Assembly (NCBI GenBank): GCA_963700195.1
Contig: CAVOWQ010000055.1
Location: 124,001-188,000, forward strand
Direction of reading: 5' to 3'
DNA length: 64,000 bases
Source: AP-15 sp963700195
GTDB lineage: Bacteria; Pseudomonadota; Alphaproteobacteria; ATCC43930; CGMCC-115725
Shown here: one piece after another, positions 55,464-63,137 of the stretch
Layout of the letters: the number at the start of each line of letters is the position of its first letter
Position numbering within the stretch: the stretch's first letter is position 1
Notes under the pieces: generated by a model
Seen by the model: only the letters and a program-made list of their open reading frames with translations
Told to the model about the DNA's origin: nothing
Database searches by the model: none
Translations under genes and position numbers: made by a program

Positions 55464-55898
55464 TTACCGCGCCGCTTGTTGCTTTGCGAGGTCGCGAAAC
55501 TCGTCGAGCCCCTCGGTCGCGCGCTTGCGCAGCACGTCGGCGGCCTCGCTGCCGGCCTTGGTCGCCAACATCGTGATTTCGCGGCCGTTATTGACGCTCT
55601 TTTCGAGCATCTGTTTGGCGTATTCGGTGTTCTTTGCGATCCGGTCTTCAGCCGAAGCCGGCTGGGCGAGATCGCGCAGCAGGGCCGAGACATCCTCGAT
55701 CGCCTGACGGGTAATCTCGATCTGGCGCTTGGCGACGGCCTGCATGCCCTCGACCGCAAGCTGGTTGGCCTGGCTGAGTGCCTCGATATTGCGGCGCTGG
55801 TATGCCATCACCGCCTCGAGGTCGAACGGACGGAAGCGGAAATCAGCCATCATCTTGGTGACGTCGAAATCGAAAAAGGTGGGACGTGCTTCAGACAT
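55464..55898 (-). CDS. Phasin family protein
   Basis: A 144-residue helical protein that coats polyhydroxyalkanoate granules. FRPFDLEAVMAYQRRNIEAL then SQANQLAVEGMQAVAKRQIE is the classic phasin segment, and EITMLATKAGSEAADVLRKR then ATEGLDEFRDLAKQQAAR closes it. Its presence suggests the organism stores PHA. Monocistronic; ATG at 55898. Confidence 0.9.
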   Translation of the reverse strand: MSEARPTFFDFDVTKMMADFRFRPFDLEAVMAYQRRNIEALSQANQLAVEGMQAVAKRQIEITRQAIEDVSALLRDLAQPASAEDRIAKNTEYAKQMLEKSVNNGREITMLATKAGSEAADVLRKRATEGLDEFRDLAKQQAAR

Positions 55899-56006
55899 GA
55901 ATAGGGTTCCGGTCTGGGGGAGCTTGGGTTATTGTGCGCTGCACAACGAACGGTATATCGGCCCATGCTCAGGCCGGCGTCAAGAGCTTTTTTGCGCCGC
56001 AGCAAT

Positions 56007-56620
56007 TCAGGCGGGAATTGGTTCCTCGCCGGAGCGTCGGCCGGGCGCCGATCCGAACCATCCTTCGATCCTGCGCAGCCGTGCATCGAGCGCCGCCATG
56101 GTTCGCGCAAGATCCTGCGAATTGTCGCGCTGCCAAACGCGCATGGCCGAAAGATAAGCTGCAGCGGCCAGCTTGACCGCGATCGCGCCCCGCACTCCGC
56201 CGGTCGGGATTTCGGCTGCTTCGAGCATCCACCGCATCGAGCGCAGCAGTGAGGCGCCGGCGCACAATGCCGTCACGGGGTCGCCCAGCAATTCGCGGCG
56301 CAGCACGTCGAGCGCCGGCTTGTAGGGTTGAAGCGCGTCGAATCGCCGCATCAACAGATCGAACAGCCGATCCCGCGCCGCTCGTCCGGCTCGGCTGCCG
56401 GCGGATCGGCCAGCACGATCTGGTCGATCCGGCGATAGAGTCCGCAGAGGATGGCCTGTTTCGAATGAAAGACCCGATACACCTGAAGGATCGGAAGCTC
56501 GGCCGCGGCGGCGATCGCGCTGAGCGACAATCTCCTCCACCCCTCGGTCGATATCAGGGCGAGGGTTGCGTCAATGATCCGGTCGGCGTCGTTCCGCGCA
56601 GTCGCCGGAGTTGCGGCCAC
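56007..56620 (-). CDS. TetR family transcriptional regulator, frameshifted
   Basis: N-terminal helix-turn-helix: RIIDATLALISTEGWRRLSL then SAIAAAAELPILQVYRVFHS with KQAILCGLY. After an indel near 56370-56390 the ligand-binding part continues in another frame (DRLFDLLMRRFDALQPYKPA, CAGASLLRSMRWMLEAAEIP) to 56007. About 200 residues once repaired. The C-terminal part resembles COQ9-like TetR proteins of Alphaproteobacteria. Located 30 bp after proC on the same strand and before phasin; target unknown. Confidence 0.8.
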
Positions 56621-56649
56621 GCCCGCTTGTCCTGCCCGTTCTTGCCATG

Positions 56650-57498
56650 TCAGCTCGCGAGCTCGCGAGACCGCGCCGCCGCCGCCGCGACTGCGCGAGC
56701 GATCAGCGGTTCGAGACCGTCGGCAGCCATCAGCACGTCAAGCGCGGCGCGGGTCGTGCCCCCGGGGCTCGTGACGTTCTCTCGAAGCTGCGCAGGACTC
56801 TCTTCGGACGAAATGCGGGCCAGCTCGCCCGATCCCGCAACGGTAGCGCGGGCCAGCCGCAAGGCCAAATCGGCGGGCAAACCTTCGGCTTGCCCCGCGC
56901 GGGCGAGCGCTTCGATCAGCAGGAACACGTAGGCCGGGCCGCTGCCGGAGACCGCCGTGACCACGTCGATCAGCGCTTCGTCTTCGACCCAGGCGCTCTC
57001 GCCGATGGCGGCGAGAAGGCGATCGCAGAGCTGCCGCTGACCGATCGTTACGAGAGGGTTGGCGCAGGCGACCGTAATGCCGCGGCCGATCGCCGCCGGA
57101 GTGTTGGGCATCGTCCGGACGATCGCGGCATGATCGAGATGGCGGGCGAGGCCGGCCAGGGTCTTGCCGGCGACAATCGACACAAACAATGTCTCTGGGC
57201 GCGCCCAGGAGCGATAATCCGGCACCACTTCATCCGCGATTTGCGGCTTGACCGCGAACACCACGGCATCCGGCCTCAACTCCGCCGGCAGCTCCTGCGG
57301 CGACGAATACCAGAGGATTTCGGCTGCCGATTGAAACCCGGCCGGTACCCCGGTCGGCTCGACCACCATACAACGCGACGCCACTTCGGCCGCGATCCAG
57401 CCGCGCAGCATCGCCGTCCCCATTTTTCCGCAGCCGACGAGGACGAGACAGCGCGCCCTGCCCCCATCATCCCTCACGCCAGGACGCCTCTCGCTCAC
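56650..57498 (-). CDS. proC: Pyrroline-5-carboxylate reductase
   Basis: Last step of proline synthesis, reducing pyrroline-5-carboxylate with NAD(P)H. CLVLVGCGKMGTAMLRGWIA is the Rossmann motif, FAVKPQIADEVVPD, VRTMPNTPAAIGRGITVACA, and TAVSGSGPAYVFLLIEALAR with LRENVTSPGGTTRAALDVL are the signature regions. 282 residues, intact. I take GTG at 57498, overlapping the YbjN stop by GTGA; longer readings are shadow sequence. Confidence 0.94.
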   Translation of the reverse strand: MSERRPGVRDDGGRARCLVLVGCGKMGTAMLRGWIAAEVASRCMVVEPTGVPAGFQSAAEILWYSSPQELPAELRPDAVVFAVKPQIADEVVPDYRSWARPETLFVSIVAGKTLAGLARHLDHAAIVRTMPNTPAAIGRGITVACANPLVTIGQRQLCDRLLAAIGESAWVEDEALIDVVTAVSGSGPAYVFLLIEALARAGQAEGLPADLALRLARATVAGSGELARISSEESPAQLRENVTSPGGTTRAALDVLMAADGLEPLIARAVAAAAARSRELAS

Positions 57499-58001
57499 GC
57501 CTCTCCAACCGGGTCGATCATCGCAGAGGCGATCGCTTGTGAGGGTGACTTGCCGCCCCAGACGACGAACTGAAACGCGGGATAAAACCGCTCGCATTCC
57601 GACAAGGCGATGTCGACGAGATCCTCGACCTGTTCGGCACTCGCCGCCGAAATGCCGCGCAACAGGACGGCATGGCGGAAGGCCGGCGAATTTTCCTCGG
57701 CGGAGAGATCGAAATGCCCGAGCCAAAGCTTTTCGTTGGCAAGGGCAAGAAGCTCGTACACGGCGCTGCGGCGGCCCTTTGGCACCTTCATGTCGAAGCC
57801 GCAGGAGAAGTGTAGAGCGCAGAGTTCCTCCTGCCAGACGAAATACATCCGATAATCGCACCAGCGGCCGGAAATCTCGACGACGAGCTCCTCCTCGCTG
57901 GCGCGATCATGTGCCCAGTCGTTGGCGATGACGATCTCCTCGACAAGGTCGATGGGGTTACCGGAAAACGGCGTCGGTTCGACGATTGACACGGATGTCA
58001 T
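57495..58001 (-). CDS. YbjN domain-containing protein
   Basis: A 168-residue YbjN/CesT-like chaperone-fold protein. DWAHDRASEEELVVEISGRW, CDYRMYFVWQEELCALHFSC and NEKLWLGHFDLSAEENSPAF then RHAVLLRG are typical of the alphaproteobacterial group that sits directly upstream of proC. ATG at 58001 follows GAGGAGGGCTTG. Cytoplasmic; molecular role unclear, proposed to help other proteins fold or assemble. Confidence 0.88.
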   Translation of the reverse strand: MTSVSIVEPTPFSGNPIDLVEEIVIANDWAHDRASEEELVVEISGRWCDYRMYFVWQEELCALHFSCGFDMKVPKGRRSAVYELLALANEKLWLGHFDLSAEENSPAFRHAVLLRGISAASAEQVEDLVDIALSECERFYPAFQFVVWGGKSPSQAIASAMIDPVGEA

Positions 58002-58099
58002 CAAGCCCTCCTCGGGCGGCTCGACGGGAGCGTCACGCAATCAAGCTGCCGATGTACAAACGATGACGCAAGCCAACATTTCGCTGCCTTTTAGTCGTC

Positions 58100-58396
58100 T
58101 CAACAATCAGGAGAGTCGGCGGTGGTTTCGGCTCGCCCCGGTCTCGAGGCGCGGCGAGCCGCGACTTCGAGCCCGGCAACCCGCCTCTGCAGATCTTCCT
58201 GCTCGGAGCGCGCCTTCGCCGCCATCGCCTTGACCGCCTCGAACTCGTCGCGGCTGACGAGATCCATACCGGCCAGCACTCTTTCGAGCTGCTCTCGGAT
58301 GCGCGTTTCGACCTCGCTCCTCACACCCGAAAGCGTCCCCATCGCGCCCGCGGCGACGCGAGCGAGATCATCGAAAAACCGGTTCTGGCTCTGCAT
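58100..58396 (-). CDS. ubiK: UbiK/BMFP accessory factor family protein
   Basis: A 98-residue protein beginning MQSQNRFFDDLARVAAGAMG with the amphipathic N-terminal helix, and a coiled-coil part ELEAVKAMAAKAR-like (DEFEAVKAMAAKARSEQEDL). Family members (YqiC/UbiK) help the ubiquinone biosynthesis complex contact lipid. ATG at 58396 is chosen because the family starts there. Same strand as ybjN and proC, 98 bp upstream. Confidence 0.85.
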   Translation of the reverse strand: MQSQNRFFDDLARVAAGAMGTLSGVRSEVETRIREQLERVLAGMDLVSRDEFEAVKAMAAKARSEQEDLQRRVAGLEVAARRASRPGRAETTADSPDC

Positions 58397-58505
58397 CGCC
58401 TCGTCCTCCGCTCTGCCATCCATATATGGGCGGCGTGCGCTAGCACGAACGGCACATGAACGAAAAGTAATTCTGCGCCCAAACTCCAAGGCCACTGCCG
58501 ATTTT

Positions 58506-59669
58506 TTACCGTCGGGAGGGTTTGAAGGCGGGCATCACCTCCTCGGCAATCCATTGGAACTGTTCGAGCATCGTCGTCTTCGGTGTGCCGATCGGGCTCG
58601 AGAGGCTGATGTGCTCCATGCCGGGATAACGCTCCTCGAAGCCCTTCAACATCTCCACCAGCTGGGCTGGGGTGCCGGCGAACCAGGAACCCAGATCCAT
58701 GTAGTGCTCGACCGTCGGCACCCCGGCGGCGGCCCAACCGCCGCGCCCCGCCACCGCGGACACTTGCTCCGGGGTGAGGCCCGGAACAAAGCCCAAGGGT
58801 GCGAACATCTTAACGTGCTCTTCGTAGATCGGCGTGATCTCGCGGACCGCCTGCTCGCGGGTTTTGGCGAGGTGAATGTGTAGGCCGAGCTGGAGGTTCT
58901 CGCCGAGCTTCAGGTGCTTGCCGACTCTCGCCGCCGCTTCCTGGTAACCGGTGATCGGCCCCGCCTGCATCGTTGCCGCGCCGCCGCCGACGGCTCCCTT
59001 GATGCCGTGCTTCACCATGAAGTCGAGCCCGCGCGGGTTGGCGCTGACGATCGGTTGCCAGCATTCGACCGGCCGGTGGATCGGGCGGGGAACGAGGGTG
59101 AGCTCCTTCAACGTATAGCCGCGGTAAGGAACCTCGGGCGGCAGAGTATAATACTTGCCCTTGTGCGAAAATGATTCCTCGTTGAACGCCTTGAAGACGA
59201 TCTCGACCTGCTCTTCGAACAGCTCGCGATTGGCGTTCTGATCCAGCATCGGCGCGCCGAAGGTCTCGACCTCACGGGTGTGATAGCCGCGGCCCACACC
59301 GAAGATCGTCCGGCCTCCGGTCAGGATATCGGCGGTCGCGAAATCCTCGGCCAGACGCAGCGGGTGCCACATCGGCGCGATGTTGAAGGCGCAGCCGATC
59401 TTGATTTGTTTGGTCACATGCGCGAGGTGCACCGCCAGCATGAGGTCGTTGGGGATGCACTCGTACCCTTCGTGCTGGAAATGGTGCTCGGCGAGCCACA
59501 AGGTGTCGTAGCCGAGCGCGTCCATCCTCTTGGCAATAGCCTCGGTTTTCTCGAAGACGCTTGCCAGATGCTCGTTCGAGTAGCGCCGCTCGTTGGCAGG
59601 AGTGGCGTCTTGCCCGCGGTCGGGGAGATCGACATGGCCGGCATACACGGTCGTGAACTTTGTGATCAT
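58506..59669 (-). CDS. LLM class flavin-dependent oxidoreductase
   Basis: Luciferase-like monooxygenase family, FMNH2- or F420-type, 387 residues. MDALGYDTLWLAEHHFQHEG, KIGCAFNIAPMWHPLRLAED and FATADILTGGRTIFGVGRGY are the barrel motifs; HREF-like YHTREVETFGAPM follows. I chose ATG at 59669 (MITKFTTVYAGH). Intact. The substrate is unknown; oxidation of a small organic or aldehyde is possible. Divergent from an aldo/keto reductase. Confidence 0.9.
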   Translation of the reverse strand: MITKFTTVYAGHVDLPDRGQDATPANERRYSNEHLASVFEKTEAIAKRMDALGYDTLWLAEHHFQHEGYECIPNDLMLAVHLAHVTKQIKIGCAFNIAPMWHPLRLAEDFATADILTGGRTIFGVGRGYHTREVETFGAPMLDQNANRELFEEQVEIVFKAFNEESFSHKGKYYTLPPEVPYRGYTLKELTLVPRPIHRPVECWQPIVSANPRGLDFMVKHGIKGAVGGGAATMQAGPITGYQEAAARVGKHLKLGENLQLGLHIHLAKTREQAVREITPIYEEHVKMFAPLGFVPGLTPEQVSAVAGRGGWAAAGVPTVEHYMDLGSWFAGTPAQLVEMLKGFEERYPGMEHISLSSPIGTPKTTMLEQFQWIAEEVMPAFKPSRR

Positions 59670-59767
59670 GCTGGGTCCCTCCGGATCGTGGTGCGAGTTA
59701 CGGCCAGTCTGTCGCAATTTCGCACTCTTTGCTACCCAACCTCGCTTGATCTAAGGGACTCTATCGA

Positions 59768-60742
59768 ATGGAATACGTCACGCTCGGCCGCACCGAGCTC
59801 AGGGTCAGCGTTGCCGGGCTCGGCTGCGGCGGGTTCAGCCGGCTCGGCCTCGGCACCGGCAAGAGCGAGGACGAAGCTGTCACCCTCGTTCGGCAGGCGC
59901 TGGATTTGGGGGTCAACCTGCTCGACACCGCCGCGGTCTACGGTACCGAGGGCGTCGTCGGCAAGGCCATCAAAACCGTGCCTCGCGACAGCGTCGTCAT
60001 CGCCACTAAGGCGTGGATCCCGCGGCGGGAGGGTCGCTCTGTGGCGGAGCGCGCCGTGACGAGCCTCGATAATTCTTTGCGGCAGCTCGGTACCGACTAT
60101 GTCGACATTTTTCAGCTGCATGGTGTTTCGCCCACGTCCTATGACCAGGCGATCGATGTCATCGCGCCTGCGCTCCTCAAGGAGCGGGAAAAGGGAAAAC
60201 TGCGGTTTCTCGGCGTGACCGAGACGGGCTCGTCGGACCCCGAGCACGCAATGGTTCGGCGCGCGGTCGAGGACGGGGTCTGGGACGTCGTCATGATCGC
60301 GTTCCACATGATGCACCAGAACGCACGAACCCTAGTATTCCCGCGGACTATCGCCAATCGTGTCGGGACGCTGCTGATGTTCGCCGTGCGCAACATCTTC
60401 TCGCGACCCGAGCGCTTCACCGCCGTTCTGCGCGAGCTGACCGCGAGCGGTCAGCTGCCGCGCCGGCTCGCCGATGCTCCGAACCCGCTCGGCTTTCTGA
60501 TCCATGCAGCGGGCGCGAGCACGATTACCGAGGCCGCTTACCGCTTTGTGCGTCACGAGCCGGGTGTCGATGTCGTTCTGTTCGGCACCGGTGACCCGGA
60601 TCACTTGCGGGCTAACATCGCTTCCCTACTGGCGCCGCCGCTCCCCTTGACGGACCGGCAAACCCTCACCAAGCTGTTCGGCCGTCTCGTCGGCGTCGGG
60701 CTCGATCCACCCTACAACATGCCCGGGCTCAGCTCCGCATAA
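59768..60742 (+). CDS. Aldo/keto reductase
   Basis: NADPH-dependent (beta/alpha)8 oxidoreductase of 324 residues. YVTLGRTELRVSVAGLGCGG, GVNLLDTAAVYGTEGVVGKA (Asp and Tyr of the catalytic tetrad), VVIATKAW (Lys) and YVDIFQLHGV (His) are present. The C-terminal EPGVDVVLFGTGDPDHLRAN is the cofactor region. Intact; divergent from the LLM oxidoreductase, with 98 bp between them, so both may share a promoter region. Confidence 0.9.
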   Translation: MEYVTLGRTELRVSVAGLGCGGFSRLGLGTGKSEDEAVTLVRQALDLGVNLLDTAAVYGTEGVVGKAIKTVPRDSVVIATKAWIPRREGRSVAERAVTSLDNSLRQLGTDYVDIFQLHGVSPTSYDQAIDVIAPALLKEREKGKLRFLGVTETGSSDPEHAMVRRAVEDGVWDVVMIAFHMMHQNARTLVFPRTIANRVGTLLMFAVRNIFSRPERFTAVLRELTASGQLPRRLADAPNPLGFLIHAAGASTITEAAYRFVRHEPGVDVVLFGTGDPDHLRANIASLLAPPLPLTDRQTLTKLFGRLVGVGLDPPYNMPGLSSA

Positions 60743-60850
60743 TCGCGAGAGTCCTGATGAGACGCGAGCGCGCGATCGCGAGCTGAGAGCTCGTGTCATC
60801 ATGCTGAAATAAAGTGATGATATTCGAGCAAAAATAATTGTGGAACCTCT

Positions 60851-61201
60851 ATGCTCGAATACGCGCATTTTGTACCTGGGCGATTACGGCTCAAGATCAG
60901 CACACTCAAGAGCCAACTCAGGGCGGCCGAAGCCGAAGCCAATGTTGCCGCAATCCCAATGGTGACGAGCGCGGTGGCGAATCCATTGACCGGCAGCCTC
61001 ACGATCAATTTTGACCGGCGGCAGCTTTCGATTGGCGATTTGTGGGAAAAGCTGCGGCTTCTGGGCTACGTTTCGGAAAATCGTCCGGAGCCCACCGTGG
61101 ACAGTCCCGGCGTGGATCGATTCGGGCGCGTGATAGCCGACGCGCTTATCGACGCCGTCGTCCAGCACTCGGCACGGGCCCTCGTTCGCGCGTTGCTTTA
61201 A
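60851..61201 (+). CDS. HMA_2-like small protein
   Basis: A 116-residue ferredoxin-like-fold protein starting MLEYAHFVPGRLRLKISTLK, the pattern of the HMA_2 family (metal-domain-like proteins without the CxxC motif). VTSAVANPLTGSLTINFDRR then QLSIGDLWEKLRLLGYV completes the domain. No cysteine pair, so classical metal binding is unlikely. It converges on a DUF5132 gene; the two families are often neighbours. Confidence 0.7.
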   Translation: MLEYAHFVPGRLRLKISTLKSQLRAAEAEANVAAIPMVTSAVANPLTGSLTINFDRRQLSIGDLWEKLRLLGYVSENRPEPTVDSPGVDRFGRVIADALIDAVVQHSARALVRALL

Positions 61202-61238
61202 TCGTCGACGCGGCGCGATAAGGGCCGGCGTGTTCGTT

Positions 61239-61510
61239 TCAGGCGGTAGCGTGATGCTGCCGCGTCGCCCCGGCGCGAGCCTCCTGATCTAGTTCGGCTC
61301 TCGCCTCGGCGACGAGATCGGTCGCCATTTCCCCGATCTCGCTCAAGGTTTCGCGGCAGAAAACCATACTGCCTTTTATGAATGTCTTGGCCGCCGGCCG
61401 CAAAATGCTCCCATCGTTTGCGTAACGGTCGGCCCGAAGATTACGGCGCCGATCCCGATGGCGAGAGCAGTCGCGAGATTGCCTTTGAACAAATCTTCAA
61501 GGGGGGCCAT
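61239..61510 (-). CDS. DUF5132 family membrane-associated small protein, frameshifted
   Basis: ATG at 61510 starts MAPLEDLFKGNLATALAIGI then GAVIFGPTVTQT, the DUF5132 signature with one hydrophobic helix. One indel near 61395 moves the rest to another frame (KTFIKGSMVFCRETLSEIGE then MATDLVAEARAEL), ending at 61239. About 90 residues. GAGGGATCA precedes the start. Function unknown; pairs with HMA_2-like proteins. Confidence 0.7.
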
Positions 61511-61577
61511 TGATCCCTCCCTCGTGAAAGGTCGAGCGCAGTCAGTCGCTTTACCGTGAAAGGCTCGCACAACAAAG

Positions 61578-62879
61578 ATGATGCCGAGCCCACCCGATGT
61601 TCAAAATATCGCCCGTGCTCCGTCTTCGGTCGGAAAGTCGGTAAGCGCGCAGGATCTTCAGCGGCGCGGGCTTCGTCGAAATCGCCTGATCGCGACGATG
61701 CTGCTCGCAGCGATGGCGGCGCTGTTCATCTCCACCACCTTGGCTCCGCAGCCGGGGTTCTGGATCCTGCTTATTCGGGCGACCGCGGAAGCCGCCCTGG
61801 TCGGCGGGCTCGCCGATTGGTTTGCGGTGACCGCGCTCTTCCGGCAGCCGCTCGGGCTGCCGATTCCGCACACCGCCATCCTGCCCAAGAACAAGGATCG
61901 CATCGGGGAAGGGTTGGCGATCTTCATCGAGCGCAATTTTCTGTCGCCAGATATCCTACGAGCGAAGCTTCGGTCGATCGATCCCGCACGCCTCGTCGCT
62001 GATTGGTTGTCGGTGCCGGCAAATGCCGATGCCATCGCTCGCCGTCTGGTACGCATACTGCCGCACATGATCAACGCCATTGATGATCGAGATTTTCGCG
62101 TTTTTATTGCCGAGTCGCTGGGGCGTCGTCTGGCTGACATTGAATTGGGCCCGCTGCTCGGCCGGGCAATCGCCGTGCTCACGGCAAACGGGTTTCACGA
62201 GACCCTGCTCGACCGGTTGCTGGATTTCTGCCGCGAATTTCTCGAAGAGCGGGAAGAGCAGCTCTACATGGCCGCGGAGGCGCAACGCCGCCGATGGTGG
62301 ATTCCAAAGGCCATCAACCGGCAGATCGCAAGGGCGATTATCGGCGGGGTGAAGGAGCTCCTCTCGAAGCTTCGGGAAGCGGGCACCCCGGCGCGCCGGA
62401 AGCTGGTGCGGGAGATCGAGCGGCTCGCCGAGCAACTGCGAACGTCGCCCGTCTATCGCGCGCGCGTCGAAGAGGCGAAATTGCGGCTGCTCGAAGATAT
62501 GGAGGTCAAAGCGTGGCTGGGCTCGGTTTGGGGCGACGTCAAGCGGGTTCTGATGACCGATCTCGCCTCTCCGCAATCGCGCATCGATCAAGCGCTCGGC
62601 GCCGTGATCCGTTCGCTCAGCCACCATCTGCGTGCCGATACTGCAATGCGCAAGCGCGTCAATCGCACGATCGAAGCAATGGCATTAGAAGTCGCGCCCT
62701 GGCGTACTGGACTGGCACAATTCCTTATCGAGGTTGTGCGGCAATGGGACGCCGGCAGCTTCACCAACCGGGTTGAACTCGTTGTCGGTAGTGACCTCCA
62801 GTACATCCGCATTAACGGAACATTGGTCGGCGGTCTGGTCGGGTGCCTCCTTTACCTGCTGTCGGCCGCCTTGGAGTGA
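61578..62879 (+). CDS. DUF445 family (YjiN-like) membrane protein
   Basis: Intact 433-residue protein. An N-terminal membrane helix pair (MLLAAMAALFISTTLA, LIRATAEAALVGGLADWFAV) is followed by TALFRQPLGLPIPHTAILPK then NKDRIGEGLAIFIERNFLSP, the DUF445 hallmark, a long helical middle and a C-terminal membrane segment (GTLVGGLVGCLLYLLSAALE). Function unknown; envelope-associated. Confidence 0.88.
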   Translation: MMPSPPDVQNIARAPSSVGKSVSAQDLQRRGLRRNRLIATMLLAAMAALFISTTLAPQPGFWILLIRATAEAALVGGLADWFAVTALFRQPLGLPIPHTAILPKNKDRIGEGLAIFIERNFLSPDILRAKLRSIDPARLVADWLSVPANADAIARRLVRILPHMINAIDDRDFRVFIAESLGRRLADIELGPLLGRAIAVLTANGFHETLLDRLLDFCREFLEEREEQLYMAAEAQRRRWWIPKAINRQIARAIIGGVKELLSKLREAGTPARRKLVREIERLAEQLRTSPVYRARVEEAKLRLLEDMEVKAWLGSVWGDVKRVLMTDLASPQSRIDQALGAVIRSLSHHLRADTAMRKRVNRTIEAMALEVAPWRTGLAQFLIEVVRQWDAGSFTNRVELVVGSDLQYIRINGTLVGGLVGCLLYLLSAALE

Positions 62880-62904
62880 CCGCCGAATTCCATCCCGCAA
62901 GCAA

Positions 62905-63015
62905 AAGAAAATGGCCGGAACCAAGGTTCCGGCCAAGTTTGAACAGGGAGGCTTCACGTCTGGGAGACGTAAGGGTCCGCAGACCCTCTTCCCGGGCACA
63001 AGTCCCGGAAACCTG
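62905..63015 (-). ncRNA. Candidate structured small RNA with four stem-loops
   Basis: Four perfect or near-perfect hairpins follow one another: TGGCCGGAACC-AA-GGTTCCGGCCA (62912-62935), ACGTCT-GGG-AGACGT (62956-62970), AGGGTC-CGCA-GACCCT (62972-62987) and TTCCCGGG...CCCGGAA (62989-63010). On the minus strand the last hairpin is followed by CATTTTCTTTTGC, resembling a Rho-independent terminator, and loops contain CTCCC, like the C-rich loops of several alphaproteobacterial sRNAs. No promoter could be identified with confidence. Confidence 0.4.
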
Positions 63016-63137
63016 CCGCAATCAATCGATCGCGTCAGCTGAAAGATGGACTTTTTAGCACAGCTCCACCAGCAGGAATTTCTTCTGGCTCGTCTGCAAA
63101 AACCGCAACGCTCTTAGAAAAACTCTGCTGCGTCGCC

